From: Tupaia tana
Lineage: Eukaryota; Chordata; Mammalia; Scandentia; Tupaiidae
Assembly (NCBI GenBank): GCA_026018925.1
Contig: JAKSZU010000002.1
Location: forward strand, 54,516,337-54,580,336
Length of the DNA stretch: 64,000 bases
Direction: 5' to 3'
The position numbers and the translations under genes are program-made. The notes under the pieces are model-generated. The model was not told where the DNA came from. It worked only from the letters and a program-made list of their open reading frames with translations, and made no database searches. The stretch's first letter is position 1. Every line of letters begins with the position of its first letter. Shown in pieces: positions 1 through 10,682 of the stretch.

Positions 1-540
1 TTTTGTCTGATGTGATGGTAAAAGAAGAAAGTTGCTTTTCCTTAGCAATTGAAGTTTTTCTGAGTGTATTTACTGTAAGTAATGAACTTTAATTACTTTT
101 GCAATTACAGCTTATTTGATTGAATTTTCCACTGACTGCACAAAACATCTGTCCTACTGGGACCATGCATAGTCTCTGATCTGGGTACAATATGTTGTTA
201 AAATATAGTAACATCTGCAGTCCATTAATTTCTAAAGCAATAGTCAAGTTGGACTTCCAAAAATGTCCAGCCAAGTTTATACTTGGGAATTCTGTTTCTT
301 TGTTTTCCATCTAAGGGGGCTGTGACAATGCATGCTTTCTGCCTTGTTTTAGTGTCTACTTAGTGTTTTATAAAGAAATATAAGCAATTAACATAGTTTT
401 TTACTGACTGCTAAAATTTATTCTTACTCTATTAACTTTTCCCTGAGATTATAAAAATAAAAATGGTAAAAAGACACCTCATTATAGTTTTACTGACATT
501 AGGATGCTGTTACTGGACTGCCAAATGATATAAAGAATTT
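1..540. other. unannotated AT-rich sequence
   Basis: I see no recognisable repeat, splice-bounded exon or RNA gene here. A 73-codon open frame on the minus strand has no recognisable motif and fits chance. Confidence 0.5.
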
Positions 541-799
541 TTTTTTTTTTTGGAGAGGTTTTTGCTATAGGGCGCGTGTGCTCGCCAGACAGACAGAGAG
601 AGACAGAGACAGAAAGCGAGAAATCACTCCCCAGGGGGGATGGTCACGCTGCAATCCCTTCTCCTCCATTCTCCTCTCGGGATCTTGGGCACGCATGCAC
701 ACGCTCCCAGCGTGAGTTTTAAGCCACCGGGTCTGGGACGCGAACCGCGGTCGACTACGTGTGAGTACAGCGACATAGCCATTACGCTAACTGCTGGTT
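541..799 (-). mobile_element. tRNA-derived SINE, antisense
   Basis: A poly(T) run leads into TGGAGAGGTTTTTGCTATAG, a CT/GA-rich body and a tRNA-like head ending ...CTAACTGCTGGT. This is the reverse complement of the window's main SINE. The head keeps the region matching a Pol III B box (GAACCGCGG instead of the ideal GGTTCGANTCC complement). Flanks carry AAGAATTTTTT on both sides, a likely target-site duplication. CpGs are well preserved, so the copy is fairly young. Confidence 0.85.
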
Positions 800-3528
800 T
801 TCAAGAATTTTTTTGAAGATAACACCTTTGTGTGGATTTTTTTTTTTGAAGACTTTCTAAAGTTACTTGAAAACTGGGAAAGAGGCTCCTTGTAATGCAC
901 AAACTTAATTTTGTCTGAAAGTATACTGAAGGACTACTATTGTCATTGCCCTTGTTTCCTGTTCCTCACAGAATATTCTGACTAAACACAGACTCTCTAG
1001 TAAAGTCTAGAGATCATTTTGTGTGCCTTTATCTTTCTGAGAAAACATGAGGCATAAAGAAATCACAGAGAAGGAATAAAGTTGATATAAGGATGCTCAG
1101 TTCAGCCACCAGTGAAGTTCATTCATTTCTCTTTAGACTTTGGAGCCATCAGCTCATCTTACCCATGTTTGGTTTGTGGAGCTCAGCCAATGACAATGGT
1201 TACTCATTCCAATGCTCAAGATGGGAAAATATCGCCCATCCTAGTCTCTGTTAGAAAATCACGATCATAGAAACTGCTCATGTCTTGCTTCCTTTTTATC
1301 CTTTGCCTTGTTATGGATTTTTGGCCATTGAGATGAGGTTGGAAGTAATGGATGCCATGTCCACGGTTGCTTTGTATCCTCCTCTGTTCCCTTCACAGTC
1401 CGTCCTGGACATTAAGTGCAGCAGATGGCAGAGTTATAAGACAAGGGGCTGCTTTATGTACATTATTCAGATATGACAGTAAGAAACATTTTTAGTGTTT
1501 CATTTATGAGATTTAAATTGGTTGCAACTCTCATTAAATTATACTAGCACCATTAATAAACAACTCATGCAAGCCATAAATAACCCTAGTTAGGTAGTTA
1601 TTATTGTACCTACAAGAGCGAACATTCCCTAAAGAGGATTGACTATGAATATTTGATATTAACTGAAGTATGTATTTTCTTGGTTTCTCAGTTCAATAAC
1701 ACATAAAATTCAAATCCGTGTGTGTGTGTACTGGAAAACGAATGGCTATTCAACTATCAACTTAGCAAACAAATGACAAAAATAGTGCAATGTTATTTTT
1801 ATAAAGACCTAAGAGTAGACTCAGGAAGCACTCATGGATGCATGATTGTATAAATAGGGGCAAGAACCAGAGAATCGTCAAGGGTCAAGGAAGGGGTAGA
1901 ATGACCTTTCAAAGATGATTGCCTGAGAAGGTTTCAGCAATCCATAGCACCTACGGGTGCCCAGAGGAAACATCGTTGCATGTCATCACCAATTTGAGAC
2001 CCTCCAAATACAAACTTCTAGATTCATATTTAAGGCTCTTTCCTCACTACCTATTATGGTATGGATGAAAACACACTGCTAGAGAAGGGCTGAGCCCCTG
2101 AAGGTAGTGTGATGCACCCTTTCTACTACTTAAATGGTATTTAAACATCCTACAATGTCTACAATGTGTTCATTTCCTGTGGTAGATTTACAGTGTGTGA
2201 TGGGAAATCCATTTCTTTTCTTGTAGATGCTAAATTCATTACCTTGACACAGAATTTAGACTCACTCTTTGCACTTGCTGTCATAGCAACCAGTACCAGG
2301 CACTTTTTCTTTCTATTTTGCCTTTCACTGGAAGCAAAGCAGTCAAATGTAGCAGTAAGCACTGTATCCCACAAAAAAATATATTTTTCAAAGATACCTA
2401 ACACCGTTATGCCAAGGGTCCCTTCAACTGTTACCTCTGTAGGGTATATACTTCAGACATCAGAATCACATAGACCACAGCAGTCTAAGCTGAGGAAATT
2501 TCCTTTTTTCTTTTTCCAATTTATTCACAGCAGTCAGAGTTCTTTGAAATAACAGATGTAATGGATTTTTTTTTTCTTACCTATTCAACAACATTCTCTG
2601 TGAGGTATGATTATTATCAGAGTCAAACCCTGGACAGGTATTAGACTTAAGCAATCCAAACACTGTTGTGGCTTAGAATAATATCATATGAAACTTCTAC
2701 ATGGGTTGACGTGTCATATGTTTTCTCTTCAAGAAAGGAAAGAAAACCATAAACTTACTATGACAACAGGTTGTCCTGGTTTCCTAAATAGATGGGGGAA
2801 AATTATACAAATCAAAACAAAGGTAATGATTTTTCTTACTATGAGTATTAGTAGGGTTGACTTGGAGTGGTGACTGAAGAGGAAGAGGAAGAGGAAGAGG
2901 AAGAATATCTGATTGTTTGCCTGACTCTCACAAGATCCTGTTTTTAAGGGTCCGGTGTGCAATATGACACCATGTATCAGGATAGGGTGCGGGCCCACAA
3001 AGAGCAATATCATGAGAGAATCATGAACACACTGTGCAAATGTAAGGCTATGTCACTGCCAGTCTATTTACTAATGAGAAACAATCATCTAGCTCTGTAC
3101 GTTCTAAGGGCTCAAACCACCACGTCCATCTGGTTTTACTTACTTTGACAGCCTAACTTCCATTTAAAAGCAGATATATCACAGTGACTAAAGAAGGGGT
3201 TAGTTTGTACTTTTCTTACCTGTTTTTCTGTCTTTATCAAGTTTATTCTTACCTCCTCCTACAACAAAAATATTTTCTAGTTAGTGATTATTTAATTTCT
3301 CTCCAGATTCTTAGGTTTCAAATAAATCCATGTCTATACAATAAGGTTCCACTGTTACTTATTTCTATTTACTTCTTCCTAAACCTTTTGCCTTATCAAG
3401 CATTATTATACTTACTCACTAAGTTAGGATTAGAGTCATAGTAATGAATTTGAGTAACACATAGTATAGATAATGTGATTGCTATTAAGGCAGAGCACTT
3501 TAAACTTTACATCAAAATTCTGTTCAGC
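800..3528. other. no gene seen; contains (GAAGAG)n at 2,876-2,904
   Basis: A stretch of 2.7 kb without a SINE or L1 I can recognise. A 128-codon plus-strand frame at 2,166-2,552 overlaps an antisense frame, has no family-like motif and no splice or promoter context. The only clear repeat is a short hexamer microsatellite near 2,876-2,904. Confidence 0.45.
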
Positions 3529-3826
3529 GGGACCAGCAGTTAGCGTAATGGCTATGTCGCTGGACTCCCATGTAGTTGACTGCAGTTCAAGTCCTGGACC
3601 CAGAGGCTTAAAACTCACGCCGGGCACATGTGCATGTGTGCCCAAGATTCTGAGAGGAGAATGGAGGAGAAGGGATTGTGGCGTTACCATCCCCCCGGGG
3701 GGTGACTTCTCATTTTCTGTCTTTCTCTCTGTCTTTCTGGCGAGCTCATGTGCACTATAGGAAAACAAAACAAAACAAAACAAAACAAAACAAAAAAAAA
3801 CCCTCTCCAAAAAAAGAAAAAAAAAA
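3529..3826 (+). mobile_element. tRNA-derived SINE, full length
   Basis: The element begins GGGACCAGCAGTTAGCGTAA, with an A-box-like TAGCGTAATGG and a B-box-like AGTTCAAGTCC. It continues through the GGAGGAGAAGGGATTG body motif and the TCTGTC-rich block to CACTATAGG, then an (AAAAC)n tail. The flanking duplication is approximately TCTGTTCRGC (one mismatch), just before the head and after the tail. It serves as a good reference copy of the family. Confidence 0.88.
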
Positions 3827-3899
3827 TCTGTTCGGCTACTCGATGAATACTAAGGCATAATTACATTGATCAACAAATACTGGCATTTGTAAAACCATC

Positions 3900-4150
3900 C
3901 AGGCTATTCTTTCCACTGTTCCCCAAGAGGGACATACACTCAACAGAGAGAGACACAGAGAGAAGGATAGGACGAAAGCACCTCCCAGTGGTCATGCCAC
4001 AATTCCTTCTCTTTCATTTCTTCATCCTGTCGGGATTTGGGCTATGCACATACACATTCTCAGCATGTTTTTCAGTCAACAGAGCTAAAATTCAAACTGT
4101 GCGGTTGGCCTTATGGAATCTAGCTCCTTTAACCAACAGGTCACAGGGTA
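3900..4150 (-). mobile_element. older diverged SINE, antisense
   Basis: The order of motifs is the same as the main SINE (GA-rich block, CACCTCCCAGTGGTCATGCCA, ATTTGGGC..GCACATACACA, tRNA-like head with TTAACCAACAGGTC), but divergence is much higher. It probably belongs to an earlier subfamily. Ends are approximate. Confidence 0.6.
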
Positions 4151-6019
4151 TAGCCCATGAATAGTTAATTAAAATAACATGGTAGGATATTTGAACATGA
4201 GTGAATTATATAAGGCAGATATAAAACCTAAGAAAAGTATGATGAGTGCAAATTCAGATTCAATAAGTGTTTGAAGGGCTATAGACTAGGTAGATCCTGT
4301 AGCAGATATAGAAGTATATAAATTATAGCATTCTTCCTCAGGCAGCTGGTTTAGTGCACAAGAACTGAAACAACAAGATTTTGATAATTTGCCACCAATT
4401 AAATGTGTTAGCAAGAGGACAGGTAAATTATTAGCAAATGACTAAAAGGGGAAAGATCATAAGGTTGTGGAACTTGATAGATGTAACTAAAGAAAAAGTT
4501 CAAGGTTGAAAGCCAATGGTGGATAAGGAAGAGGCATTGTGTCATATGAGAGATGCAAGACTATAAAATTTATCATAAAAGATTACTCATGGGTCTGAAT
4601 TTGACTAGGGCAGGGTATGTGTTAAAGTGATAACTAAGGGAATTGAATGAGGAAGAATTCGTTTATCGGCTTTCTGGGTGAGTATGATGGTTGAACATCA
4701 AGGTACTGTCCTAAGGTGGGAGTCATAACATGATGAGTAAAGAAAGGATATTGTTAAAAAGTTGGCAGAACTAAATTACCAAATAAATACAGGACATGTA
4801 TGTGGGATTGGGTAGTGGCCAACTGGCCCAACTTGGGAAAGGTTCTTGGTTTGCATCCTAGGATGTCCTTGAGCACCACAGGTGCACTCGTGCCTTTGAT
4901 TCGGGCTGAGACTGGACATGGATCATTGTATGAAGGCCTATGCAGGGGCGGGGGGGAGAATCCCTGCCTCCCTCTCTTTCCAATTTTAAGAATGCCTGCT
5001 TTACATTGCATGTATGTTATATTGTAACATTGAATAAAGACTCTTACTTCTCCCCTCTCCGTGTTTTTATATTCAGTCCACTGCAAAAAATTCCTATTTG
5101 GTGATTATAGAAACTAGTCCAGGCAACTTCCACTGCTGTCCATTGTGCCTTGATCATTATTTGTGAATGAAAGCAGGTGATCTCCTGAGATTGAAAAATA
5201 ATTGTACTTAACCTGAAATACAAAACACGGAGACATTGCATTTATGAATTTTACCCATGCAGAAAATTTATCTATGGCCAGTTAGTTGAAAATGTTCACA
5301 AGCGACATGCATAGGAAAATAAACTGAATTCTTTCATACACCTCTCATGTCATTGTGTTAGGGCAGAAAGCTAGAGAGACCAAGTTCATACTGATTATTA
5401 GCAGAATTAAATATTTTTCTAATTCATTGCAAACCAACAGCACTCTGAGAAAGGAGTGGCAGTGGAGTAAGGACACTCAACGGAGAGGGCAGGAACCAAT
5501 GCTAGTCACACATTGCTAATGCCCATGGATTCTCTGAGAGGCCTGGTCTCCTGTCCCAACAATACGGGTTAGATTTACTTGTGCTGTATCTTTGTGTTAT
5601 TGTGGGAGGACTCCTCATGGATTAGTGTCCTGCTTCTCCAGCTTTAAGATTAGTTTGAATATTTAAATTGACCACAAAATAACAGGGTCAAAGTGTTAAG
5701 GTCATGATGAACAAAGGCTGAAGAAGTGTTCCAGATTAAGGGGACTAAAGAGACCTGAATTAAAGATAATGTTTGGTGTGGGATTGGATCTTGGATCAGA
5801 AAAGTGACAACTGGCAGAATATGAATAAGGTCTCTAATAGTGTTGTATTGATGTTTGCTGATTGAATATTATACTGTGGGAAGTCTGAGAAAAGGGAAAG
5901 TGGATATTATTTGTATTGTTTTTGTGACTTTTCACTGTCTAAATTTATTTAAAAATTAAAGTTAAAAATAAAAATATAGAAGATTAAAAAATGTTACTAC
6001 TAGGAAGACATTTACCAAT
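4151..6019. other. no gene seen
   Basis: Unique-looking AT-rich DNA. At 4,960-5,060 a pyrimidine-rich stretch is followed by GAATAAAGACTCTTACTTC, which resembles the polyadenylation region of a retroviral LTR or a processed transcript. I could not find the other LTR landmarks, so it is not called. Confidence 0.4.
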
Positions 6020-6040
6020 CAACCTATTTTTCTTTTTATG

Positions 6041-6271
6041 GAGAGGTTTTCGCTATAGGGCGCATGCGCTCGCCAGACAGACAGAGAGAGACAGAGAGAC
6101 AGAAAGCAAGAAATCACCCCCCAGGGGGATGGCCACGCTGCAATCCCTTGTCCTCCATTCTCCTCTCGGGATCCTGGGCACGCACGCACACGCGACCAGG
6201 TCCGGAACGCGAACCGCGGTCAACTACATGGGAGTCCAGCGACATAGCCATTACACTAACTGCTGGTCCCC
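6041..6271 (-). mobile_element. tRNA-derived SINE with internal deletion, antisense
   Basis: Reverse complement of the main SINE from GGAGAGGTTTTCGCTATAGG to CTAACTGCTGGTCCC. Flanks repeat CAACCTATTTTTCTTT(TT)ATG almost exactly (6,020-6,040 and 6,272-6,290), a clear target-site duplication. About 20 bases that normally hold GGCGTGAGTTTTAAGCC are missing next to the B-box region. CpGs are well kept, so it is young. Confidence 0.88.
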
Positions 6272-6299
6272 CAACCTATTTTTCTTTATGAGCAGTGTT

Positions 6300-6525
6300 T
6301 GAGAATGCAGGCTGTGGCATTAGAATTCCTGGATGTGAATCTCAATTCTTTCATCTGCTAAAAGTGTAACTTTCAAATTAGTTGATCTCCAAGTGCTTCA
6401 GTTTCCTCATCTATAAAATGGCAAAAATAATTCTTTTAGTGAGGTTGTGAATATTGAATGAATTACTGTAAACAAAGAGCTTGAAAAGTGGCAAATTACA
6501 TAGATATTTGGTAAAATTATGAAAA
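6300..6525 (+). mobile_element. MIR (ancient tRNA-derived SINE)
   Basis: The segment carries the MIR order: GGATGTGAATCTCAATTCT, then CTTCAGTTTCCTCATCTATA, AAAATGGCAAAAATAATTCT, then GAGGTTGTGAATATTGAATGA and a region like AAAGAGCTTGAAAAGTGGCA. The core CTCAGTTTCCTCATCTGTAAAATGG-type block is well recognisable. MIR is shared by all mammals and long inactive. Confidence 0.8.
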
Positions 6526-8834
6526 CTGTGCAGTGACAAGTGTTACATAGAGAATATTAGAATGAAACAGTGTTATTACTTCTATCTCTAGGAGAAAAAC
6601 TATGCATAAAGCTGTCTATTTGCCAGCTAGGAAGGTGGTTGGACCAGTTATTGATCAAGAAAGAAACAAATAGATGCTATGAAGGTTCTAACATTGCCCA
6701 GGAGAGCACAGGAGTACACAGATACAGGGTAATAAGCCAGGAGAAACTTAATGAAGCATTTTTTAGGATTTGAGGAACCTCATTAATAACTAAGACAGTA
6801 TTTCTGAAAAATAATGTAAGGTATATGAAGTGAATTTCCATTCAGTATATAGACCCAAGACATGTTGGATTCTATTCTTGAAAATGTTATTTTTAACATA
6901 TGCATCTGCTTTGAACCTTCTGCAGTGCAGCACACAGAAGGGAGATTGTGGTTAAGATTAGCATTAGGAACCTCAACATTCCAACACAGCACGGCCTACA
7001 GGAAGGGGGAAAGAGTTTCAAATACTATAGGTTGTGAAATGATGTCATAGGAAAATCAGAACTGGGGTCATAACTATAGTTGATGTGGTACAGCATAACT
7101 TAATGCATAGTATTGACACTATGGCTTTGCTGTGAACCCTGGCTATGGAACATGAACTTGTCAAATTTTATAACACCAAATTTTGCTCATTCTATGAACT
7201 CAGCACTTTTCTGAGAAACTTTGAAATCGAGCTTTAAACTGTAAAATTAATATAATGAGTGTTAGAATTGAACAAAGTATAAGATCGACTGAATAGGATA
7301 CCTAACTCATTCTTTGCTTTCAGACTATAATCCTCAACTATTCTTCAATGATAGCAGAGACTACCATTAGCTATGGCAGCCATGGTCCAACCAGGAAACA
7401 GGGCTCACTAAATCGCAGAAGCAAAGAAGAGAGACTCAAGAGGTTGCTTTAACCCCTAGAGATGGAGGGGTACGGAGAGAAGGGCTATGTGTGAGCCTAG
7501 AGCTAAAGAATGTCTCTTGTGATCAACATCTCAGAACCATTAAGATAAAGGATGTTTGTCAGGGGGCTAGAATCATGTAAAATGCTGCCTGAGGAATAGA
7601 AAAAGGTGAAGAAATACTCTTATTTTTTCTCTCTTTCCACCCTTAGCCTTCTACTAGCAGCTAAACATGCCTGAAAGTCAACTGATGAGCAAATATGGAA
7701 AACATATTTTGTGGGACCAGGTCAAGGATGGGTGGGGGGCAAGCCCCTGTAAAATGTCTTGACCTATGTCTGAAACAACAATTGGAGCAGGTACTTTAAT
7801 AGCAGCTTCCCCATGTAGGTGCTGTTCCTGTAATTTTTCAGAGCAGGTCTGTGAAATGGTTATTATCATCTTTGGAGGTGAGGAGCCAGAATCCTGAAAA
7901 GGTTCTTAGTTTGCAGAGACAGAAAGGAACAAAGACCACCTGGTTCTACACACATTCATTTTCCTTTTCTTGGTATCTTTATAGCACTGAAAAACTTGCT
8001 TTTTCGTATACTGAACCTGTAGAACTTAAAACTCTGGAGCTAAAAGAGACTACTCATCCAATCTGACTTGAAAGATGCAAAACCGAAGTCTGGAAACATT
8101 TTCTTAAAGTCATATATCTTGACCTGAGTGGAAACTAGAGCTTAAAGTTTCTTTAAGAAGTTGAGAAATTATAATCAATATTTAACCTATCATATGTTCT
8201 CTTATTCTCTGCACAAAGTCACTGAGGAATTTCAGCAGGGATGGGAGGAAGAGTTCAAGTGAAAGGCGTTTGCTTTGAAGAGGCGAGGGAACATTTGTGC
8301 ATGCTCAGTCACCTCTAATTTTCCTATCTAGACTATCCACTAAAGTCAAGGGGGAAGGAAGAAGATAGGACATTAGGAGTGTAAATTGGAATTACCTGCT
8401 GAGAGAATGGGACGTGAGTATGATTAGGAATGGATACAATGATGTTAATATCTAAGAGAGCATTGAAGATGCACCCAGACCAGCTGAGGGCAAGCAGGAG
8501 TGTGAGATGGTGCCAATTAAGCATGACTATCTGCTTTCATTAGTAGTGTCTATGGTTCTGAGGAAGAAATAAGACAGTGAGCTTTTAAGCTGATTCAGCA
8601 TTCTATAATATAATGGTCTGGCAGGTGAGTCTGATTAAATAGTAAGCAAACCAAGAGCTTACCTAACTCAGGACAGAGGAATTGATGGACTCTGATAAGG
8701 TAGTGTTGAGGAAAACAGGACTTTATGGGTTTAAATTTAGACTTAATGATAGAAAGGTACTGGGAGAAGTGAATGCATAGACTGAGAGCAGAGTATGATT
8801 TATACGTTTAAGGTTTTAAGACTGTGTAGTTCAG
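6526..8834. other. no gene seen; possible MIR remnant at 8,045-8,140 (minus)
   Basis: Mostly unique-looking DNA. At 8,045-8,140 the sequence GATGCAAAACCGAAGTCTGG...TTAAAGTCATATATCTTGAC resembles the reverse complement of the MIR core but is heavily decayed. No open frame longer than about 70 codons shows a recognisable motif. Confidence 0.4.
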
Positions 8835-8905
8835 GGCCAGCAGCTGCCATGGTGGCTAAGACACTAGACTCCCACATGGCCACCCATGGTTCAACAACTC
8901 AAGCA
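8835..8905 (+). mobile_element. SINE head fragment
   Basis: The sequence GGGCCAGCAGCTGCCATGGT ... ACTCCCACATGGCC ... GGTTCAACAACTC is the tRNA-like head of the second SINE subfamily (the one with CACATGGCC rather than CATGTAGTC). The body and tail are absent, so this is a 3'-truncated or eroded copy. Confidence 0.55.
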
Positions 8906-8993
8906 AAAACAGATAAATGCTGAAACAATATATTGGCTGAAATAACTTTAAATTTGAATTTTAGATAAAACACATTGAATGTTTTAGTTGTTC

Positions 8994-8996
8994 TAC

Positions 8997-9008
<12 letters not shown>
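8994..9008. repeat. target-site duplication, left copy
   Basis: TACATGTGCATTTTT occurs here and again at 12,568-12,582, exactly flanking the composite element. The right copy is followed by AAAGG, so the original site reads TTTTT/AAAGG, an L1-endonuclease-type nick site on the plus strand. That is the strand expected for an element whose poly(A) reads out as poly(T) here. Confidence 0.92.
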
Positions 9009-9027
<19 letters not shown>

Positions 9028-9032
<5 letters not shown>

Positions 9033-9411
9033 TTTATTTTATTTTATTTTTTTTTTTATTACATTGAATTACATATAACTTTACAGTGTATTACATTGCT
9101 TTTTCAAAAGGGAATGCCATGCATGTCAGTCAGTACAGAGACATTAATCTCCCCGCTTCAACATTCAATATCTTTCCTATGTTTCCCCCAATCATTATTA
9201 TTATTATTCTAATTATTTTTTATGATAAACATGATTTTTTTTTTTCCAATTATCAGATCATAAAGTTCCCAACAATAGGGAACATAGGCTCCACTCAGGG
9301 CTGGACCAAGGGTGGGTCTCGTGCAGCCCCGCAAATGTAGGTGAATTTCCATGGAACACAGTTTCAGGAATGCGGCTCAGGAAATCAGAGATGGCCATCA
9401 ACTGATGCGGC
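9028..9411 (-). mobile_element. 3' terminal segment of the composite element
   Basis: After the A-rich tail (TTTTA-type runs to about 9,060), 9,061-9,240 matches the solo copy at 53,341-53,560 on the other strand. Shared landmarks are GACATGCATGGCATTCCC and AAGCAATGTAATACACTGTA in element orientation. Its length, position and tail resemble the L1 3' UTR ends at 22,190, 46,440, 46,880 and 62,530, though sequence similarity to those is weak. The part at 9,241-9,411 is found nowhere else in this window. Confidence 0.7.
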
Positions 9412-10537
9412 ACGCGGGGCAGACCCCGGCCAGGGCACACGGGGCAGACCCCGGCCACAGCACGCGGGACAGAGCCCCGGCCACGGCACGCGGGGCACAC
9501 CCCGGCCAAGGCTCGCGGGGCACACCCCGGCCAAGGCTCGCGGGGCAGACCCCGGCCAAGGCTCGCGGGGCACACCCCGGCCACGGCACGCGGGGCACAC
9601 CCCGGCCAAGGCTCGCGGGGCACACCCCGGCCAAGGCTCGCGGGGCACACCCCGGCCAAGGCTCGCGGGGCACACCCCGGCCACGGCACGCGGAGTCAGA
9701 GCCCCGGCCACGGCACGCGGGGCAGACCCCGGCCACAGCACGCGGGACAGAGCCCCGGCCGTGGCACGCGGGGCAGACCCCGGCCACGGCACGCGGGACA
9801 GAGCCCTGGCCGCGGCACGCGGGGCAGACCCCGGCCGCGGCACGCGGGGCACACCCCGGCCAAGGCTCGCGGGGCACACCCCGGCCACGGCACGCGGGGC
9901 ACACCCCCGCCAAGGCTCGCGGGGCACACCCCGGCCAAGGTTCGCGGGGCACACCCCGGCCAAGGCTCGCGGGGCAGACCCCGGCCAAGGCTCGCGGGGC
10001 ACACCCCGGCCACGGCACGCGGGGCAGACCCCGGCCGCGGCACACGGGGCACACCCCGGCCGCGGCTCGCGGGGCACACCCCGGCCGCGGCTCGCGGGGC
10101 AGACCCCGGCCGCGGCTCGCGGGGCACACCCTGGCCAAGGCTCGCGGGGCAGACCCCGGCCAAGGCTCGCGGGGCACACCCCGGCCATGGCACGCGGGGT
10201 CAGAGCCCCGGCCACGGCACGCGGGGGCAGAGACCCGGTAGGGCCGGACCTACGGGTAGGGCATGCGGAGCAGAGCCCCGGCCACAGCACGCGGGGCAGA
10301 CCCCGGCCGCGGCACGCAGGGCAGACCCCGGCCAAGGCTCGCGGGGCACGCCCTGGCCAAGACTCGCGGGGCAGACCCCGGCCAAGGCTCGCGGGGCAGA
10401 CCCCGGCCAAGGCACGCGGGGCAGACCCCGGCCACGGCACGCGGGGCAGACCCCGGCCAAGGCACGCGGGGCAGACCCCGGCCACGGCATGCGGGACAGA
10501 GCCCCGGCCACGGCACGCAGGGCAGAGCCCCAGTCGG
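9412..10537. repeat. 25-bp CpG-rich minisatellite (VNTR)
   Basis: About 43 head-to-tail units, mostly 25 bp, with some 26- and 27-bp variants carrying GGGACAGAG or GGGGTCAGAG. The unit pattern is GGGGCA(C/G)ACCCCGGCC, then A/G-rich GGC, then CGC. One counted unit is 20/25 G+C, and units contain three or four CpGs. Variants (CAC vs CAG; AAGGCTCGC vs ACGGCACGC) are interspersed. The unit contains CGGGG-CACA-CCCCG, a short hairpin. With 25-bp units every frame repeats after 75 bp, and CG-rich units lack stops, which explains frames of 448 codons (plus) and 415 codons (minus). I do not regard these as genes. Confidence 0.93.
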
Positions 10538-10682
10538 GCCGGACCTCCAGACAGGGCACGTGGAGCGGAGCCCCAGCGCCCTGACCCCGCGCCCCAGCAC
10601 ATGGAGTGGAGCCCCCGCGCCCACCTCCCCACCCCCGCGCGCCGGCACGTGGAGCGGAGCCCCCGCCTGCCTCCCCTGGACG
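10538..10682. repeat. degenerate GC-rich margin of the VNTR
   Basis: This part keeps the composition of the VNTR but has a longer period. CACGTGGAGCGGAGCCCC-like motifs recur at about 10,557, 10,599 and 10,644 (spacing about 42-46 bp). The GGGCCGGACCT motif at 10,536 also occurs at 10,241 inside the array, next to a similar GGAGC(A/G)GAGCCCC. This marks a repeated block boundary. Confidence 0.75.

Noticed and set aside
2166..2552. 128-codon frame as a small gene
   Set aside because: Overlaps an antisense frame, shows no motif or splice and promoter context, and ends in a poly-F run coded by T tracts.
9412..10537. Array resembling a CRISPR or other prokaryotic direct-repeat array
   Set aside because: Units are contiguous with no unique spacers, and the context is a mammalian retroelement with a target-site duplication and poly(A) tail.
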